From Ornithodoros turicata (taxonomy: Eukaryota > Arthropoda > Arachnida > Ixodida > Argasidae): DNA of 64,000 nucleotides. The stretch's first letter is position 1. Every line of letters begins with the position of its first letter. The DNA lies in the NCBI RefSeq assembly GCF_037126465.1, contig NC_088204.1, positions 72,849,807-72,913,806 on the forward strand. Direction: 5' to 3'. The notes beneath the pieces were generated by a model that saw only the letters and a list, made by a program, of their open reading frames with translations, had not been told where the DNA came from and made no database searches. Positions 12,226 through 23,356 of this stretch are shown one piece after another. A program made the position numbers and the translations under genes.

Positions 12226-13504
12226 AAGATCTCCAGCACTCGCAATTACGCGAACGAAAGTTGCAGTATCCGCGCAGTTGATGGTCTCTTGTGCAAATTG
12301 CGTCGCAACCGGCGTGTGGATTCCCAGAACCAACCGTGCAGTCCAAACCATGGCGACGCCGGTACGGGTCACCGAGTGGCCCTTCGGGTACTCTGGGTTC
12401 ACGGGGGTACGGGTATGGGTTTCTGGGATCACGGGGGTACGGGTATGGGCTTCTGGGATCACGGGGGTACGGGTATGGGTTTCTGGGTTCCCGTGGGTAT
12501 GGAATGCCACGGTCATATCCCCCAGGTTGCGTCGGTGCTCTCGGTCCTTGGCCTGGGAACTGAGGGCTACCGACGGGTGGTGCTCTGGGTCGCTTGGGAG
12601 CTCTCGGTCCAGATGGGTACCGGAAGTCTTCGTACGATCCTTCGGGACTCTTTGGTACTCCTGGCTCACGTGGGTGCTCGTAGCCACCATGCCGTGGTTG
12701 CCCGCGGTATCCAGCTACGAATAGTCCGCAGGTTAACTCATGGCTATTGTATGACCCTTCACGAGCCTTTCAACTCGTAAGTGCGTGAACCCCCAAGTGA
12801 AAGTTATAGATATGTGTTCTACCTACGCTCCAATAACAGAGCTTCACAGCATATCATGCACCTAACCAACCATCGCCCCGAATGAGACCGTTCTCTTCCT
12901 TGATTTGATGAAAACGGGCTTGCGCCATTTTTATGGGCATTTATGAACTTCATAATGCCAGAACTTTCTGGCGCTATGAAGTTCATGCGCTATAGGTGGT
13001 TACATTTTGAACACAGTAATCGTTTCGCTATTATAAAAGTATTGACAACGAGCAGTTCATTCTTCATTATTCCCATCAGCTAAGGACTAGCTTGATTTCG
13101 TCTGATGGCGAAGGACACGTAGACTGCACACGTGGCACTAAGCCCTTTGAGTTCTGTCTCCTCCATGACAGTTTACTGATTCTTTCTGCAGTGTCAGCCG
13201 AGATTGACTGATGTCCATAGTATCAAATCACCTGATCCACGTTAAATCAGCGCGTATTCGTGACGGTGACACAATCGTCAACAGCACCAGTGCAGTGACC
13301 CCACATGTAGTGACAAAATTTTAGCGATAACTCACCGGCCACACTCGCAAGAACTGAAAATAGAAAGAGAGACAGAGGGAATCCCATCATCATGTAATTT
13401 CATTCTGATCTCGTCATGACAAAGAAGGTACAAACACACTGCAAAGGATATTTTTTTGAAGACGTACCGGTCATACAAATCACGATCGCTGCTTCCTTCA
13501 GCAT
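12224..13504 (-). CDS. G3: secreted proline-rich/defensin chimera, 181 aa, three exons
   Basis: Exons: 13,468-13,504 (37 nt, MLKEAAIVICMT), 13,336-13,353 (18-nt micro-exon, VLASVA), 12,224-12,714 (491 nt to TAA). Donors GTACGT and GTGAGT, acceptors CAG and TAG, phase 1 throughout, 182 codons. The true last-exon frame has no ATG, so simple ORF finding reports only shadows here. The mature region starts AGYRGQPRHGGYEHP and shares a 30-residue block with G2 (VPKSPEGSYEDFRYP onward). It then carries three copies of a ten-residue unit DPRNPYPYPR, where G2 has one. The C-terminal domain is C-x10-C-x3-C-x9-C-x6-C-x1-C, ending in CWRS. Its cysteine domain differs from G2 at nearly half of its positions despite near-identical leaders and introns. 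It is intact and probably expressed. Confidence 0.87.
12393..12490. repeat. 30-bp coding tandem repeat inside G3
   Basis: A 30-bp unit (plus strand starts CACGGGGGTACGGGTATGGG) occurs three times almost exactly. On the minus strand each copy encodes DPRNPYPYPR or the S variant. G2 keeps a single, less pure copy at the matching place (about 7000-7045). Confidence 0.85.
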
Positions 13505-13557
13505 GGTGCTCGGTGAGATGGGGTAGTCACTCTCCGGTTACGGCAGACTTCTGTCGC

Positions 13558-13565
13558 TTTATATA
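13558..13565 (-). promoter_or_regulatory. TATA box of G3
   Basis: The minus strand reads CTATATAAAG, 54 nt upstream of the G3 ATG, as in G2. Confidence 0.75.
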
Positions 13566-13964
13566 GGTAACACAGCAAGACTCCAATTGGCTGTCCTCTA
13601 CGTCGTAAAAGTTGCTCAGACTTAAGACTCTTGAAGATCACGACGTTGCTAGGTGTTGTGACGTGTCCAAGCCCCATTCCTCGATCTATACTTGTGCATG
13701 CTAATTGCCCCAGTCTGAATAGGCGGTCATGTGTCTTAAGCAAGAAACACACCTGGACTACATTTTAGTACCGTAACGCCTCTGAAAATGAGAAATTATT
13801 CATGCCAGCTGTTGCATCTTTTCGAGGTGTGATGGTGATGGTGTGGTGTGGTGGTGGTAGTGAGGTGCATTTTAAACAGCCTCAGCACATAAAACATAGA
13901 ACAAAAATAGCTGACGTAATGAGTGCCCACATGTCGTACTTTCAAAACTTTCTTTACTTCCGTA

Positions 13965-14105
13965 TTTGCGCTGCGAGCCAACTGTGGCTATGAGGACGTA
14001 CAGACGTGGGCAGATAGACAGAAGGAAGGAGGGAGGGAAAAAGGGTTTAGTATGCGTCCTGGGCCGACTTCAGGGGGAACTGTGCCTACTTTCGTCTTGA
14101 AAGTC
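13965..14105 (+). repeat. SINE tail remnant
   Basis: GAGCCAACTGTGGCTATGAG, a GA-rich stretch, then GGGTTTAGTATGCGTCCTGG and GCCGACTTCAGGGGGAAC, as in the SINE at 22.92-23.2 kb. Confidence 0.6.
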
Positions 14106-14440
14106 TACTTTCAAAATGTGCGAGCATGTATGGGTTCATTCACTGAAAGCTAAAGTGTTCTGGAAGAACGAAATGCGGTTTCTATTATATATGGGTAATG
14201 CCAAAATACGGGTTCTCTTATGACTACCCTTGGAACCTAACATCTCATCAGTCCGATTTCGCAAGGTTTGTTTGGTGCATTTTCATTTCTCCAAACCTGC
14301 AGCCGTGATATATCCCATGCATCCCGCTAAGTTGTGCACTGTTAGACATACCGTACGTACACGCAGAATCAAAGTGATTTTTAGCTCAAATAACGTGTCC
14401 CCATAGAGTGAGCACGGCTAATGCGCCCTGAACATCATGC

Positions 14441-14877
14441 CACTGTAAACTTTTTCACATCTTTAAAGGTGTGCGCTATGCACATTCAACCTGGTTGCGT
14501 AACATTGTATCTCCAGGATGATATTTTACAAAATTCGGAAAGCATTACTAAAGATCAAGTGTCAGTGCAAATCTTGCTTTCATTATGTCTTAGATAACTT
14601 AGGTACGAGCTAATGCATATATGCATCGCTACCGAAAATCGTTTGCAATAAACCTATATCCCCCCCCCCCCGAAAATCATGCACGCGCAAGTGTCTACAA
14701 TGCTGTTGAACAATGTTGAGATGTTGCTAGACTAAATGTTTGGTTGGACAGACAACACTCGAGTAAAGAAAATTTGTGTGAAACCGTGCTCCATTATGAT
14801 GTTGCCAAAATTACACCAAAAAAGGCGTACGCCGTGCACGTTATTACACCTTTAAAGGTGTGAAAAGATTTAGAGTG
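14441..14877. mobile_element. non-autonomous CACTA-like (En/Spm) transposon, 437 bp
   Basis: The terminal inverted repeats begin CACTGTAAACTTTTTCACA (left) and CACTCTAAATCTTTTCACA (right, inverted) and continue through TCTTTAAAGGTGT. A 3-bp direct repeat TGC flanks it (14,438-14,440 and 14,878-14,880). CACT ends with a 3-bp target duplication are the hallmark of the CACTA superfamily. Duplication copy A at about 9,150 has the uninterrupted site, so this inserted after the duplication. It has no transposase. Confidence 0.8.
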
Positions 14878-15149
14878 TGCTCACTCTACAGTGTCGCTCG
14901 GCTATGGGTCACGTGCCCATCATTCATGGGTCGCTCCTAAATGCAGAAAGATGTCCTCATTTTCCGCTGTGGTAAGTGTTGTTGTAGTGGCACAGCTATT
15001 GTCTTATGTTCTCCCAGCGTTTTAGTACACCCGCGGTTAGTTACTGCGGCGACCGCTCTGAGGTCACTTGAGTTCACACACTCAGCTCACTTGAGCTCAC
15101 ACACTCGTACAACGCCACCATTCGTACTGTGGTGCTTGGGAAAGGGCTA

Positions 15150-15375
15150 GTCGTTGTCGGCCTCACAAATGTGGGCAATGTCACGACTGACAATGGGGGA
15201 ATATGCGTCCTCAGCCAACTTCTACGGGAACTGTGCCGACATGTGTCTGAAAGCGTCTGAGGAAAGCCCAGGGAAAACCCCAAGCAACACACCGGGCACC
15301 GGGATTCGAACCCGGGTACCTCCCAATCTCGACTTGACATGGCCAGTACTCTAACCACTGAGCCTCGGGGGCTGG
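15150..15375 (-). repeat. Ruka-like tRNA-derived SINE
   Basis: Read on the minus strand from 15,375: box A region GGCTCAGTGGTTAGAGTACT, then box B GGGTTCGAATCCCGG, then the body ending CAGTCGTGACATTGCCCACA and GTGAGGCCGACAACG. The whole matches the tick SINE type known as Ruka by general architecture. It is absent from the matching place in duplication copy A. Confidence 0.75.
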
Positions 15376-15569
15376 TCACCATCTGTACTGTTCGGCGCAG
15401 CGTGATCTGTGTTATCCTTGCGCCAGATAAATACAAAATGAAATGAAATTATCCGTACTGTAGCTGTGCTATATATGTACTGCTATTGTACTACTACTAC
15501 TACTATTGTATTGTACTACTAATATTGTATTCTACTACTACTACTATTGTATGTACATGTACTGCTATT

Positions 15570-16060
15570 TTTTCACCCGTGTTCGGAGGCGTGCCGTATC
15601 GTGCACACACTGTACATGTACTCAATTTGTTGTACATGCACAGTGTTTGCACTATATGGCACGCCTCCGAACGTGGGTGCAGAAATAGGAGTACACATGC
15701 TATAACATAGTAAAAAGTAACCTGTGTGATTAATAAGTCAGGTGGCACAGGCAGTTCTATAGGCATGAGGAGTGGTGGGATTTGTAACACAACTATCTGC
15801 ACTGTAACTGTTGTAGTGCGACTAATCCCACCACTCGAGATGTCTATAGAACTGCCCGTGCCACCTGGCTTATTAATCATCCGGGTTAATTTTTGCTATG
15901 TTATAACATATGTACTACTATTTATGCACCCACGTTCGGAGGCGTGCCATATAGTTAAAACACTGTGCATGTAGATCAAATGCGACATGTTGCACATGCA
16001 GTGTTTGCATTATATGGCACGCCTCCGAACGTGGGTGCAGAAATAGTAGTACATATGCTA
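15570..16060. repeat. nested hairpin repeats with GTTCGGAGGCGTGCC ends
   Basis: Two long hairpins (about 15,570-15,700 and 15,915-16,050) have arms GTTCGGAGGCGTGCC / GGCACGCCTCCGAAC. A third hairpin (about 15,740-15,875) with arms GGTGGCACAGGCAGTTC / GAACTGCCCGTGCCACC lies between them. Part of the same unit is at 9,380-9,720. Confidence 0.65.
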
Positions 16061-16067
16061 TAACATT

Positions 16068-16460
16068 GTGATGTTCTGTTTCAGAAGTAATCGTGATGCT
16101 GGCTGCACTAGCCGTTCTGACGTGTACAAACATTTTTCTTCAACCATAGTCGCCTGTTTTAATTGCTCAGCCACGTAAAAGATAGTAAAAGAGCGAATTC
16201 TGCGCAAAGGAAAATAAAATAAAGCGAGGTTCTGTTTCAGAAGTATACGTGCTGCTGGCTGCACTAGATGTTGTGACGTGTACAAACATTTTCCTTCAAC
16301 CATGGTCACTGTTTTAATTGCTCAGCCACGAAAGAGATTGTAAAAGAGCAAATTCTGCGCAGAGAAAAAATAAAGCAACATGCTGTTTGAAAAGCGTTCG
16401 TGATGCAGGCTGCGCTATATGGTATGGCGTATACAAACATTTCCTTTAATTGCCCGCGTC
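16068..16460. repeat. tandem repeat, about 150-160 bp x 2.5
   Basis: Units start GTTCTGTTTCAGAAGTA (about 16,072 and 16,231), and a third diverged unit begins near 16,378. Each contains GCTGGCTGCACTAG, GACGTGTACAAACATTT and CAATTGCTCAGCCACG-like parts. It is not CRISPR: the units are long and there are no spacers. Confidence 0.7.
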
Positions 16461-16989
16461 TAAACACAACGTGGACGTGTGTTTCTAGTAATAAAAAAAT
16501 CTGGTAGTAAAAGCTGCCTTTGGTTAGGCTATGGCAGTGAAATCCACCTCGTAAAATCCTGCTGCTTACGTGTGCATTCAGTTGCTCTCTTAAGACAACA
16601 ACAGCTTTAGACTTCAGTAATTACGTGCTCCGGCAATGGGAGCTCTCGGGCAGGCATAATGAGGCTTGACGTGTAATGTCCTCACGACTCTGTATGCATC
16701 TTCAGCACATAAAATTGGAGATAATACTTGCAGGTCTAACGAGCACAAATGTTCCGAACTTTCAAACTTTGCAAGGATCTACAGGTTCCTTGTAGAATTA
16801 TTGTAGACATCTGAAATATGTCGATCTCCTGAAGTCTTTTAGGGACTCATGAAGGTCACAAATGTTTCAATGCCGCACACAAAACAATAATTATGTAGGA
16901 ACTACGCTTTCAACTGAGTGCCATCTTAACTGATTTTTTTCATTTCCGTTCAGTTTCAATATTTCTTGAGTCTTATTGAGGGCAGGAGA

Positions 16990-17585
16990 TCGTGAAGTGC
17001 GCAAGGGAGACTCCGAAGTTGCGTATGCTGTATTTATTCGCACAATATTGTTATGTCATTCTCGAGTGTTATTTTGCTGGCATTTCACTCGTTAACGTTT
17101 TCGATAAGGTTCCTCAAGGGTTTCTACTACTAACAATATGCAAGCTAAAGCTCTTGCCACCAGCGCTCGCCAAGAATGTCTGGAGTTTTTTCTCACACAC
17201 CGTGAGCAATTTGTCACCGCTGACGACCTTCTTCCTTGCACTCGGTGCCTTCAGGAGACGTTAGAGGCATCGTCAGTGGTTGCCTGGAACCATACTGACG
17301 TTATGCCACTGCTACCCACGTGGTGCCAAGGATTTGTATTAATCAAGGATAATTTTCACTGTTTGGCCTGAAGTGCCATAAAATTAATTTCTACCTTCGA
17401 GAAGCATGACGCCGAAATGTGCGCACTCTGCCCTTCGTCTGACGACATTGTTCCTCAAAAGTTGCTTTATGACTCCTCAACTGTGAAGCGGGCAGTCTTC
17501 CAAACTAGAGCGGACACCAGGAAGGTGTGTGCTCTTATGCTGAACAAAGAAAACAGGGAAATATATTGTTATTATTATTATTAAT
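16990..17585 (+). pseudogene. fragment of an unidentified coding sequence
   Basis: The reading frame 17,138-17,371 (start QAKALATSARQECLEFFLT) has convincing amino-acid composition with a CTRC motif. A second frame at about 17,405-17,580 (HDAEMCALCPSSDDIVPQKL, then a basic stretch) looks like its continuation after a frameshift or intron. No family is recognised, and it may be a decayed transposase. There is no nearby promoter or splice site that I trust. Confidence 0.3.
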
Positions 17586-17589
17586 GTTG

Positions 17590-20500
17590 TACTGCAAGGA
17601 TGCAGGGCGCTGGTAGAATCTCCGATGTGGGTAATTTTGTGTCGTGATCACGCTACCTAGCACTGCTATTGTTTCGCAATTACCAGTAGTAATAAATGAC
17701 GTCTGGTTGCTACGTTACTGCAGTTTTGCGCTCACGACACGTTGGATTGACCGTGCTATATTTACGTGCATGTGCACGAGAGACAGTATGCATTTTTTCA
17801 TCCTTCCGTTCGCCATTATCTTCTCACCCGCGTACTCTTCCTTAATAGGGCTGATCATACCCTTAATGTTGGGCCCCTACAATGTCACACTGTTTCACCA
17901 TCCCATTGTACTTCACATCAAAACTCAATCTGCTGCAAAACTAAAAAGTGTTCAATGCAGCCTTGCTAGGATGTCATTGGGCAAAGCCAGAGGCTGACGT
18001 CGCCTGTCTCTTCGCGAATCCGGGACTTGTAAAGGGTACTTACGGACTTACAAAATATGTGTTAGAAATACAAACCTTTCATTGACATTGTTTTTCCTCT
18101 GTTAAAAGTGGAGCATTCGAGTGATGTTGTTTGTAATAGAAATCAATATAGATCTCCTTTATTCCACAACTGGCCTGTAATAACTGAGCCATTGCACATA
18201 GGTGTCTCAATGGTGTATACGTTACAAAGTCTGGAAGCTCATGTCAGTGCCCACCTCATTGCCCACAGTGCCCCTCATTGCCCATTGCCCCTCAGTGTCC
18301 ACTCATCCCGTCATCATTGATTTAGTTGTTGTTCATGTCAGTGCCATTATCATGCTATGCGGTAAGCCTTGTTCAGTAAACTATAGAACTTGGAGGGGAG
18401 TCTGACAGGAAAGTTGACAGAAGATAAAGTGCCATAAAAGCAGTGACTGTGGCATTGCCTGCAAATGCAAGCGCTGCTGGTGCATTTAAAGGGGCGCAAA
18501 GGGCAATAAAAGGAGTACACTTTTTGCTACAACCAGAATACTATGTTGCCAACGTTAAAATGCATTGGCGCACAAAGGTACATGACGTCTGCAAACAAAT
18601 GAAATACTGCACTTTTTTACATTCATGGTTAGCCTTGTGACGCTCTGCTGACAATAGCCACGCGTCAACCATGTCAACCAGTCAAGGTGTAGAACTCTTA
18701 TGCGTTCATTTGTTGCATTATAGAGAAGTGCAATTTTAAATGAATTTCCTCCATAAAACCTCAAACTATCACGTTGAAATCGTAATAAAGGCCCACAATG
18801 TTGCATTTCATGTGTTCTCTGTTTTCAGGGTCATATGGCTCTCGAGGTCGCACCAAGTTCCCACAAATGTACTTCCGCGCGTCGCGCCTTCTCTCAACAG
18901 GGCCCTTTATTGGCTAGTATGCCCTCACTGTCAAGTGCCTAGAATGCAGAATTGCTACATATGGATACATTGTGATGTAGCTCAATTGCAAGACGTAGGA
19001 GAGATGCACTTTTTGGATGGTGTTGTTTCTTGGTAAGTACAAGTTGGGTCAAAAGTTAATGGAACACGGCACTGGTATATGTCTCTGTCTAAGTGGGCTC
19101 CAGGTAGATATCAGGAAGAGATTGGAAAAAAACGAGTGACCGGCAATTCTATTTGAGTCTCAGTATTTGTGTCTGGTCTTGTTTGCTGCTATTGTGTCGC
19201 TCCAACAGAGAAATGCGGCACCGCTGTGTCCCATAAAATTTTGTCACAAGCTGTACACGAGCTAGAACTAAATAATCGGAATACAGGGTATTAGAACGTG
19301 AACTGTCTGATCCCCCTGGCAACATTTTAAGGTGCTACCCATCACATTGGTAAGACGGGAAGAAAAGACAGAGAGGAAACACGAAAAAAGCATTACTTAC
19401 TATTGAAAAGCGTACTGTTTTTATTACGCGAAGACACAGGTGATGCTTTGTTAGCGTGGCAACGAAAGCGTGCAATACCTTCTGTAGTCGAACACAACGA
19501 GTTAGCCCGACCTGAACTTTTTGCGACGCAAGCAGCGAGCCATAAGCGGAGAACCAATTACTGCCTTCTATGAGTGCGTATTGGGGTACATTTTCTCGGC
19601 GCGAGATAAATTTGAACGTGGCCGCTGCTTAAAACATGGAGTGAATAGACGTGGAAAGAAAGAGATACAGGTTTCATTTCACTTTCGTTTATTTGTTTAT
19701 CGTTCATACCTTAAAGACTTACCACTGAGTGGGTATAGCATTCATTCAAACTAATGCCGGACTGCAAATTCGATATTTGTGCCATAACACTTCATGGACA
19801 GGGACATCATGAAAAGTGCATGTTGGCCGACACTAGTGGTGTCCACATGTATGTGAGCAGTACAAAATAGAACAGGATTGTACAGTGTGGGACAAAAGTT
19901 TAAGAAACATGCTCTGGTACATTCCCCCCTCCGAGTGGCACGCTAGCAGCTAATGGGACCATACAGACTTAGACATGAGCATAGGTAACCACGTCACCTG
20001 CACGTAAGTCCATACGGTACCATTTGCTCCTAGCGTGTCACTCTTCGGAAGGAACGCGCTGCATTTCTGCAGCACTGTACAAGATACACAGAAAAATTAT
20101 TTAAGCTACTAAGTACCAGACAAAAAGAGTCACAGAGTAGAACACTTAATACTGGATCTCAAAAAGTATAATAGATGGTGTATTAAATCCTCTCAAAACT
20201 CTCAAGGTACTTTGGTATTAAAGAAATACAAATAACGTGAACGTGAAAATAGTATTGCAAAAAAGCCTTATTAACTCACCAGGAGCAACAGCTTTTACTA
20301 ACTGATAGCCTGCCCCAGTTTTTTTATAGACATTGCCCACGATACTGAACAGGGTCTCTATGCAGATGCGAATGAATGCTGTAGAGAAACGACAGAATTT
20401 ACTGTCATTTTTCTCCTTATGATTGCTTTAGCCTCATGAAGAGTTACAAATACTTTACGTGCCCTCTCTCGATCGCTATACTGCTTTCGGCATGGGCCTT

Positions 20501-20750
20501 CTAACCTGCCTGATAGGGGTATCAGTGATTTACCCACCCACCCTTCAGGACAACACAAAGCTCCGTGGAAGCCATGGTCCAAACCCAGAGTGCAGCACCA
20601 CTACCCTTTCCTAACATCAACAACCCTTTCCCAAGGGTGGCAGGGATGTCCCCAATATTCCAGACCCTAAAGCATTACCCGCATATTCCAGAACCGAAAT
20701 TCCAGTCCGCATATTCCAGACCCTAAAGCAGCAGACCCGCAAGCAGCTGA
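17590..20750. other. intergenic, repeat-rich, no gene recognised
   Basis: No supported gene. The stretch 19,885-20,080 is an imperfect palindrome, with the TGGCACGCTAGCAGC arm facing GCTCCTAGCGTGTCA. The stretch 20,640-20,735 repeats the unit CATATTCCAGACCCTAAAGCA. Confidence 0.5.
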
Positions 20751-20779
20751 CGTTTTTCCAACGGAACCCATCCCGGCAA

Positions 20780-22800
20780 CGATTTTAATGAATTAGAGCA
20801 GACATATGGCGAATAGTTGTTCGTAACAAACTTTGCAGCCTGAATTTGGACTGTTTTTAATTGAAACTGTAAACCTATCTCTGCAGGATCCCAGACAGCA
20901 CTTGAATATTCTAAAATTGGTCGAACATAGACAGATAGACGATCTCCCTAATGTCTCTTGGGGCACACTTGAAATTTCTTCTAAAAAAACCTAGACTCTT
21001 ACGAGCCTTATTAACAATAGCATCAACATGTTTATCCCACTTTAAGTTACTGCTAATAGTGACTCCCAAATATCAGTAATCGTCCACTGTTTCGAGAATG
21101 ACATTGTTTAATTTGTAACCAAGAATATGCTTTGATTGGGAAAACGCGATTCATTTACACTTGCTAGTTTTCAAAGTCATGCCCCAGCTCTTACACCACA
21201 ATTCTATCTTTCCCAAGTCATTCTGGAGGATATGAACTCTTTTTTGACGGGTCTCTACACTATGCAGTCATCTGCAAATAAACTAATAGATGAATCACAT
21301 ATGGTATCGAGATCGTTTATAAAAAATATGAAAAGAAGTAGGCCTAGAACAGACCCTTGAGGAATGCCTGACGTTACAGCAGTAGGGGACGACACAGATC
21401 CATTGATCACAACGCATTGCTTTCTATCTCTGAGGTAATCTTCGAGCCAAAGTAAAACTGCAGAATCCAAATGCATAAGAGGTAACTTGTATAGCAGCAA
21501 TCTGTGGTGAACAGCATCGAAAGCTTTCCTAGAGTCAAGAAATATGCAATCAGTTTGAATATGAATGTTGACAATATATGCTAGGACGTGACAGAAACGA
21601 GTCAGTCGCGTAGTGCACGAATAATTTCTATGCAAACCAGGCTGAAATAGAATTAGAAAACAGTTGAGGGACAGGAGATTCATTATATTAGAGTAAACAA
21701 TGTGTTCAAGAATTTTCAGTGTGGAATTTCCTAAATCTCCGAAATATTTCCAAAATAGGTCTATAGCTCTGTACACACAAGTTGTCACTGCCTTTAAAAA
21801 TAGGTACAACATGAGTAAACTTCTACTCCAACGGGCCCTTGTCCAAATGCAGTGAACATCGAAAAAGTATAAGCAAGTAATCTGCAATCGCAATAGCACA
21901 TGCCTTCAACAGAACAGGAGAGATTCTGTCGGGGCCGCTACTCTTTTCAACGTTCAGGTTGGAAAGTTGGTTGATGATTCCCTGCTTCAGCAAAGCAATA
22001 GTAGACATGGGCCATGGTAAATGTGACTGAAACCCTGGGTAGGATATAATATCACTACTAGGAAACACTGATTTGAAGTAATCATTTAGGAGACAACACT
22101 TTTCAGCATCCTCGGTTACCGATGCTTAATAACGGGGATTCCCGAGGTCATTTTGTTAACAGATTTGGTATGTTTCCAGAGTATACCTTTGACTCACAAC
22201 CTCATCTACGGCTTAGCCTATTGAGGTAAGTTCGCTTCTCGATACGAATTGCTTGATTAAGGCGCTCCTGCACTGCCTTTGTCATAATTGCTTGAGGTTC
22301 TGTCTTTTTGTACACAGAAAAAAAAAACTTTTTCTTAAGTTTTACGAGCCTTGCAATGGTTCTTGTGAAGTACGGCATTTCTTTTTGCTCCTAATTAACC
22401 TGATAGGTAGACGTTTCCTTACATGAGTGTTCCTTTCAACTGGCGCCATAGATTGTCGATGTGGCATATTTCGCTGAGGGCTAGAAGGTTAGGAAAGTGA
22501 TCATTAAGGCCCCTGTTAATTGCCCCAAAGTCCTATTATAAACAAATACCTCTTTTTTGGCGTTGGGCGTTACTTACTTCATAACAAGCTGATATCTTAC
22601 AAGCAAACGCAATGTGGTCAGAAATACTAGGAACAACCGAAGCACAGGAGATAACATTATCTTGGTTACACAAAAGTGAGTTAAATATATTGTCTCCGCA
22701 GATAGGAAGCGTGACAAATTGCTGAAAACAATAATCGGCCAAGAAATCGTCACAGGCCTTGTACACTTATCCATTGTTCACCCTGACATGTCCCAAAGTG
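20780..22800 (-). pseudogene. decayed non-LTR retrotransposon (LINE): endonuclease to reverse transcriptase
   Basis: Read on the minus strand the order is right for a LINE. An endonuclease C-terminus with SDHIAF lies at about 22,600-22,770, and a pre-RT segment (SSGPDRISPVLLKACA) at about 21,890-21,960. RT motifs follow: LDSRKAFDAVHHRLL, TSGIPQGSVLG and LFADD (21,255-21,560). A thumb-like segment (YLGVTISSNLKWDKHVD) lies at about 21,030-21,080. Several frameshifts and stops separate them. The closest general type is the Jockey/CR1-like group; the clade is not settled by eye. Confidence 0.75.
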
Positions 22801-22914
22801 TCCCATTCGTAATCGGGAAGATTAGAATCACCAGATATTATTGCAATGTCATCGGGTACCAAGGACACCTGTTCAAACAGTTTAATTATTGGGTAATTGT
22901 TACTACTTGTTTAC

Positions 22915-23205
22915 TGCATGTTAGCACCGCAAAGCAACTGTGGCTATAAGTGGCGTACAGACGTGGACAGTTGGAGAGGGGGCAGTGGGAAGGAGAGGGG
23001 GACAGGGGGTTAGTATGCGCCCTGGGCCGACTTCAGGGGGAACTGTACCCCCTTCATCTGGAAAGCTCTCTGATAACTAAGGGAAAAACCTCGTACAACA
23101 CAGCCGGCGGTAGGTTTCGAACCCACCACCACCCCCCAATCTTCAGCACGGCCTTGGCTACCACCAAGGAGCGGACGCGATAACCAACTCGGCCACGCCG
23201 CTGGT
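22915..23205 (-). repeat. complete tRNA-derived SINE
   Basis: On the minus strand from 23,205: box A GTGGCCGAGTTGGTTATCG, box B GGGTTCGAAACCTACC, then a body with CAGTTCCCCCTGAAGTCGG, and an end near ATAGCCACAGTTGCTTTGCG. It matches the shorter remnants at 0.9, 8.75, 13.97 and 59.5 kb. Confidence 0.75.
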
Positions 23206-23350
23206 ACTTGTTACTACTAGGTGGGCGATACAAAGAACATAGTGCAACGGATGACGCTTTCAACAACAGGCGACACCATACAGATATTGTATATTGTATA
23301 CAGAATATAGAAATGTTGTTAGTGTATACAGAATGTAGAAAGAAGACGCC

Positions 23351-23356
23351 TTTAAT
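23351..23356 (-). promoter_or_regulatory. possible poly(A) signal of G4 overlapping its stop
   Basis: ATTAAA, a common variant signal, overlaps the TAA stop on the minus strand. Confidence 0.3.

Larger units (their letters stand above)
10105..16060. repeat. segmental duplication, copy B (carries G3)
   Basis: Partner of about 5,030-9,800. The stretch around the promoter and introns of the gene (about 13,000-13,600, matching 7,780-8,370) is almost base-for-base identical to copy A, while other parts are clearly more diverged. Copy B also holds a clean CACTA MITE (14,441-14,877) and a SINE (about 15,150-15,375) that copy A lacks. Confidence 0.75.

Noticed and set aside
15150..15375. tRNA gene
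   Set aside because: Box A and B are present, but the sequence continues into a shared SINE body and the cloverleaf is incomplete. The same holds at 3.6 and 23.1 kb.
16068..16460. Tandem repeats considered as a CRISPR array
   Set aside because: The units are about 150-160 bp and directly adjacent with no spacers, in a eukaryotic setting.
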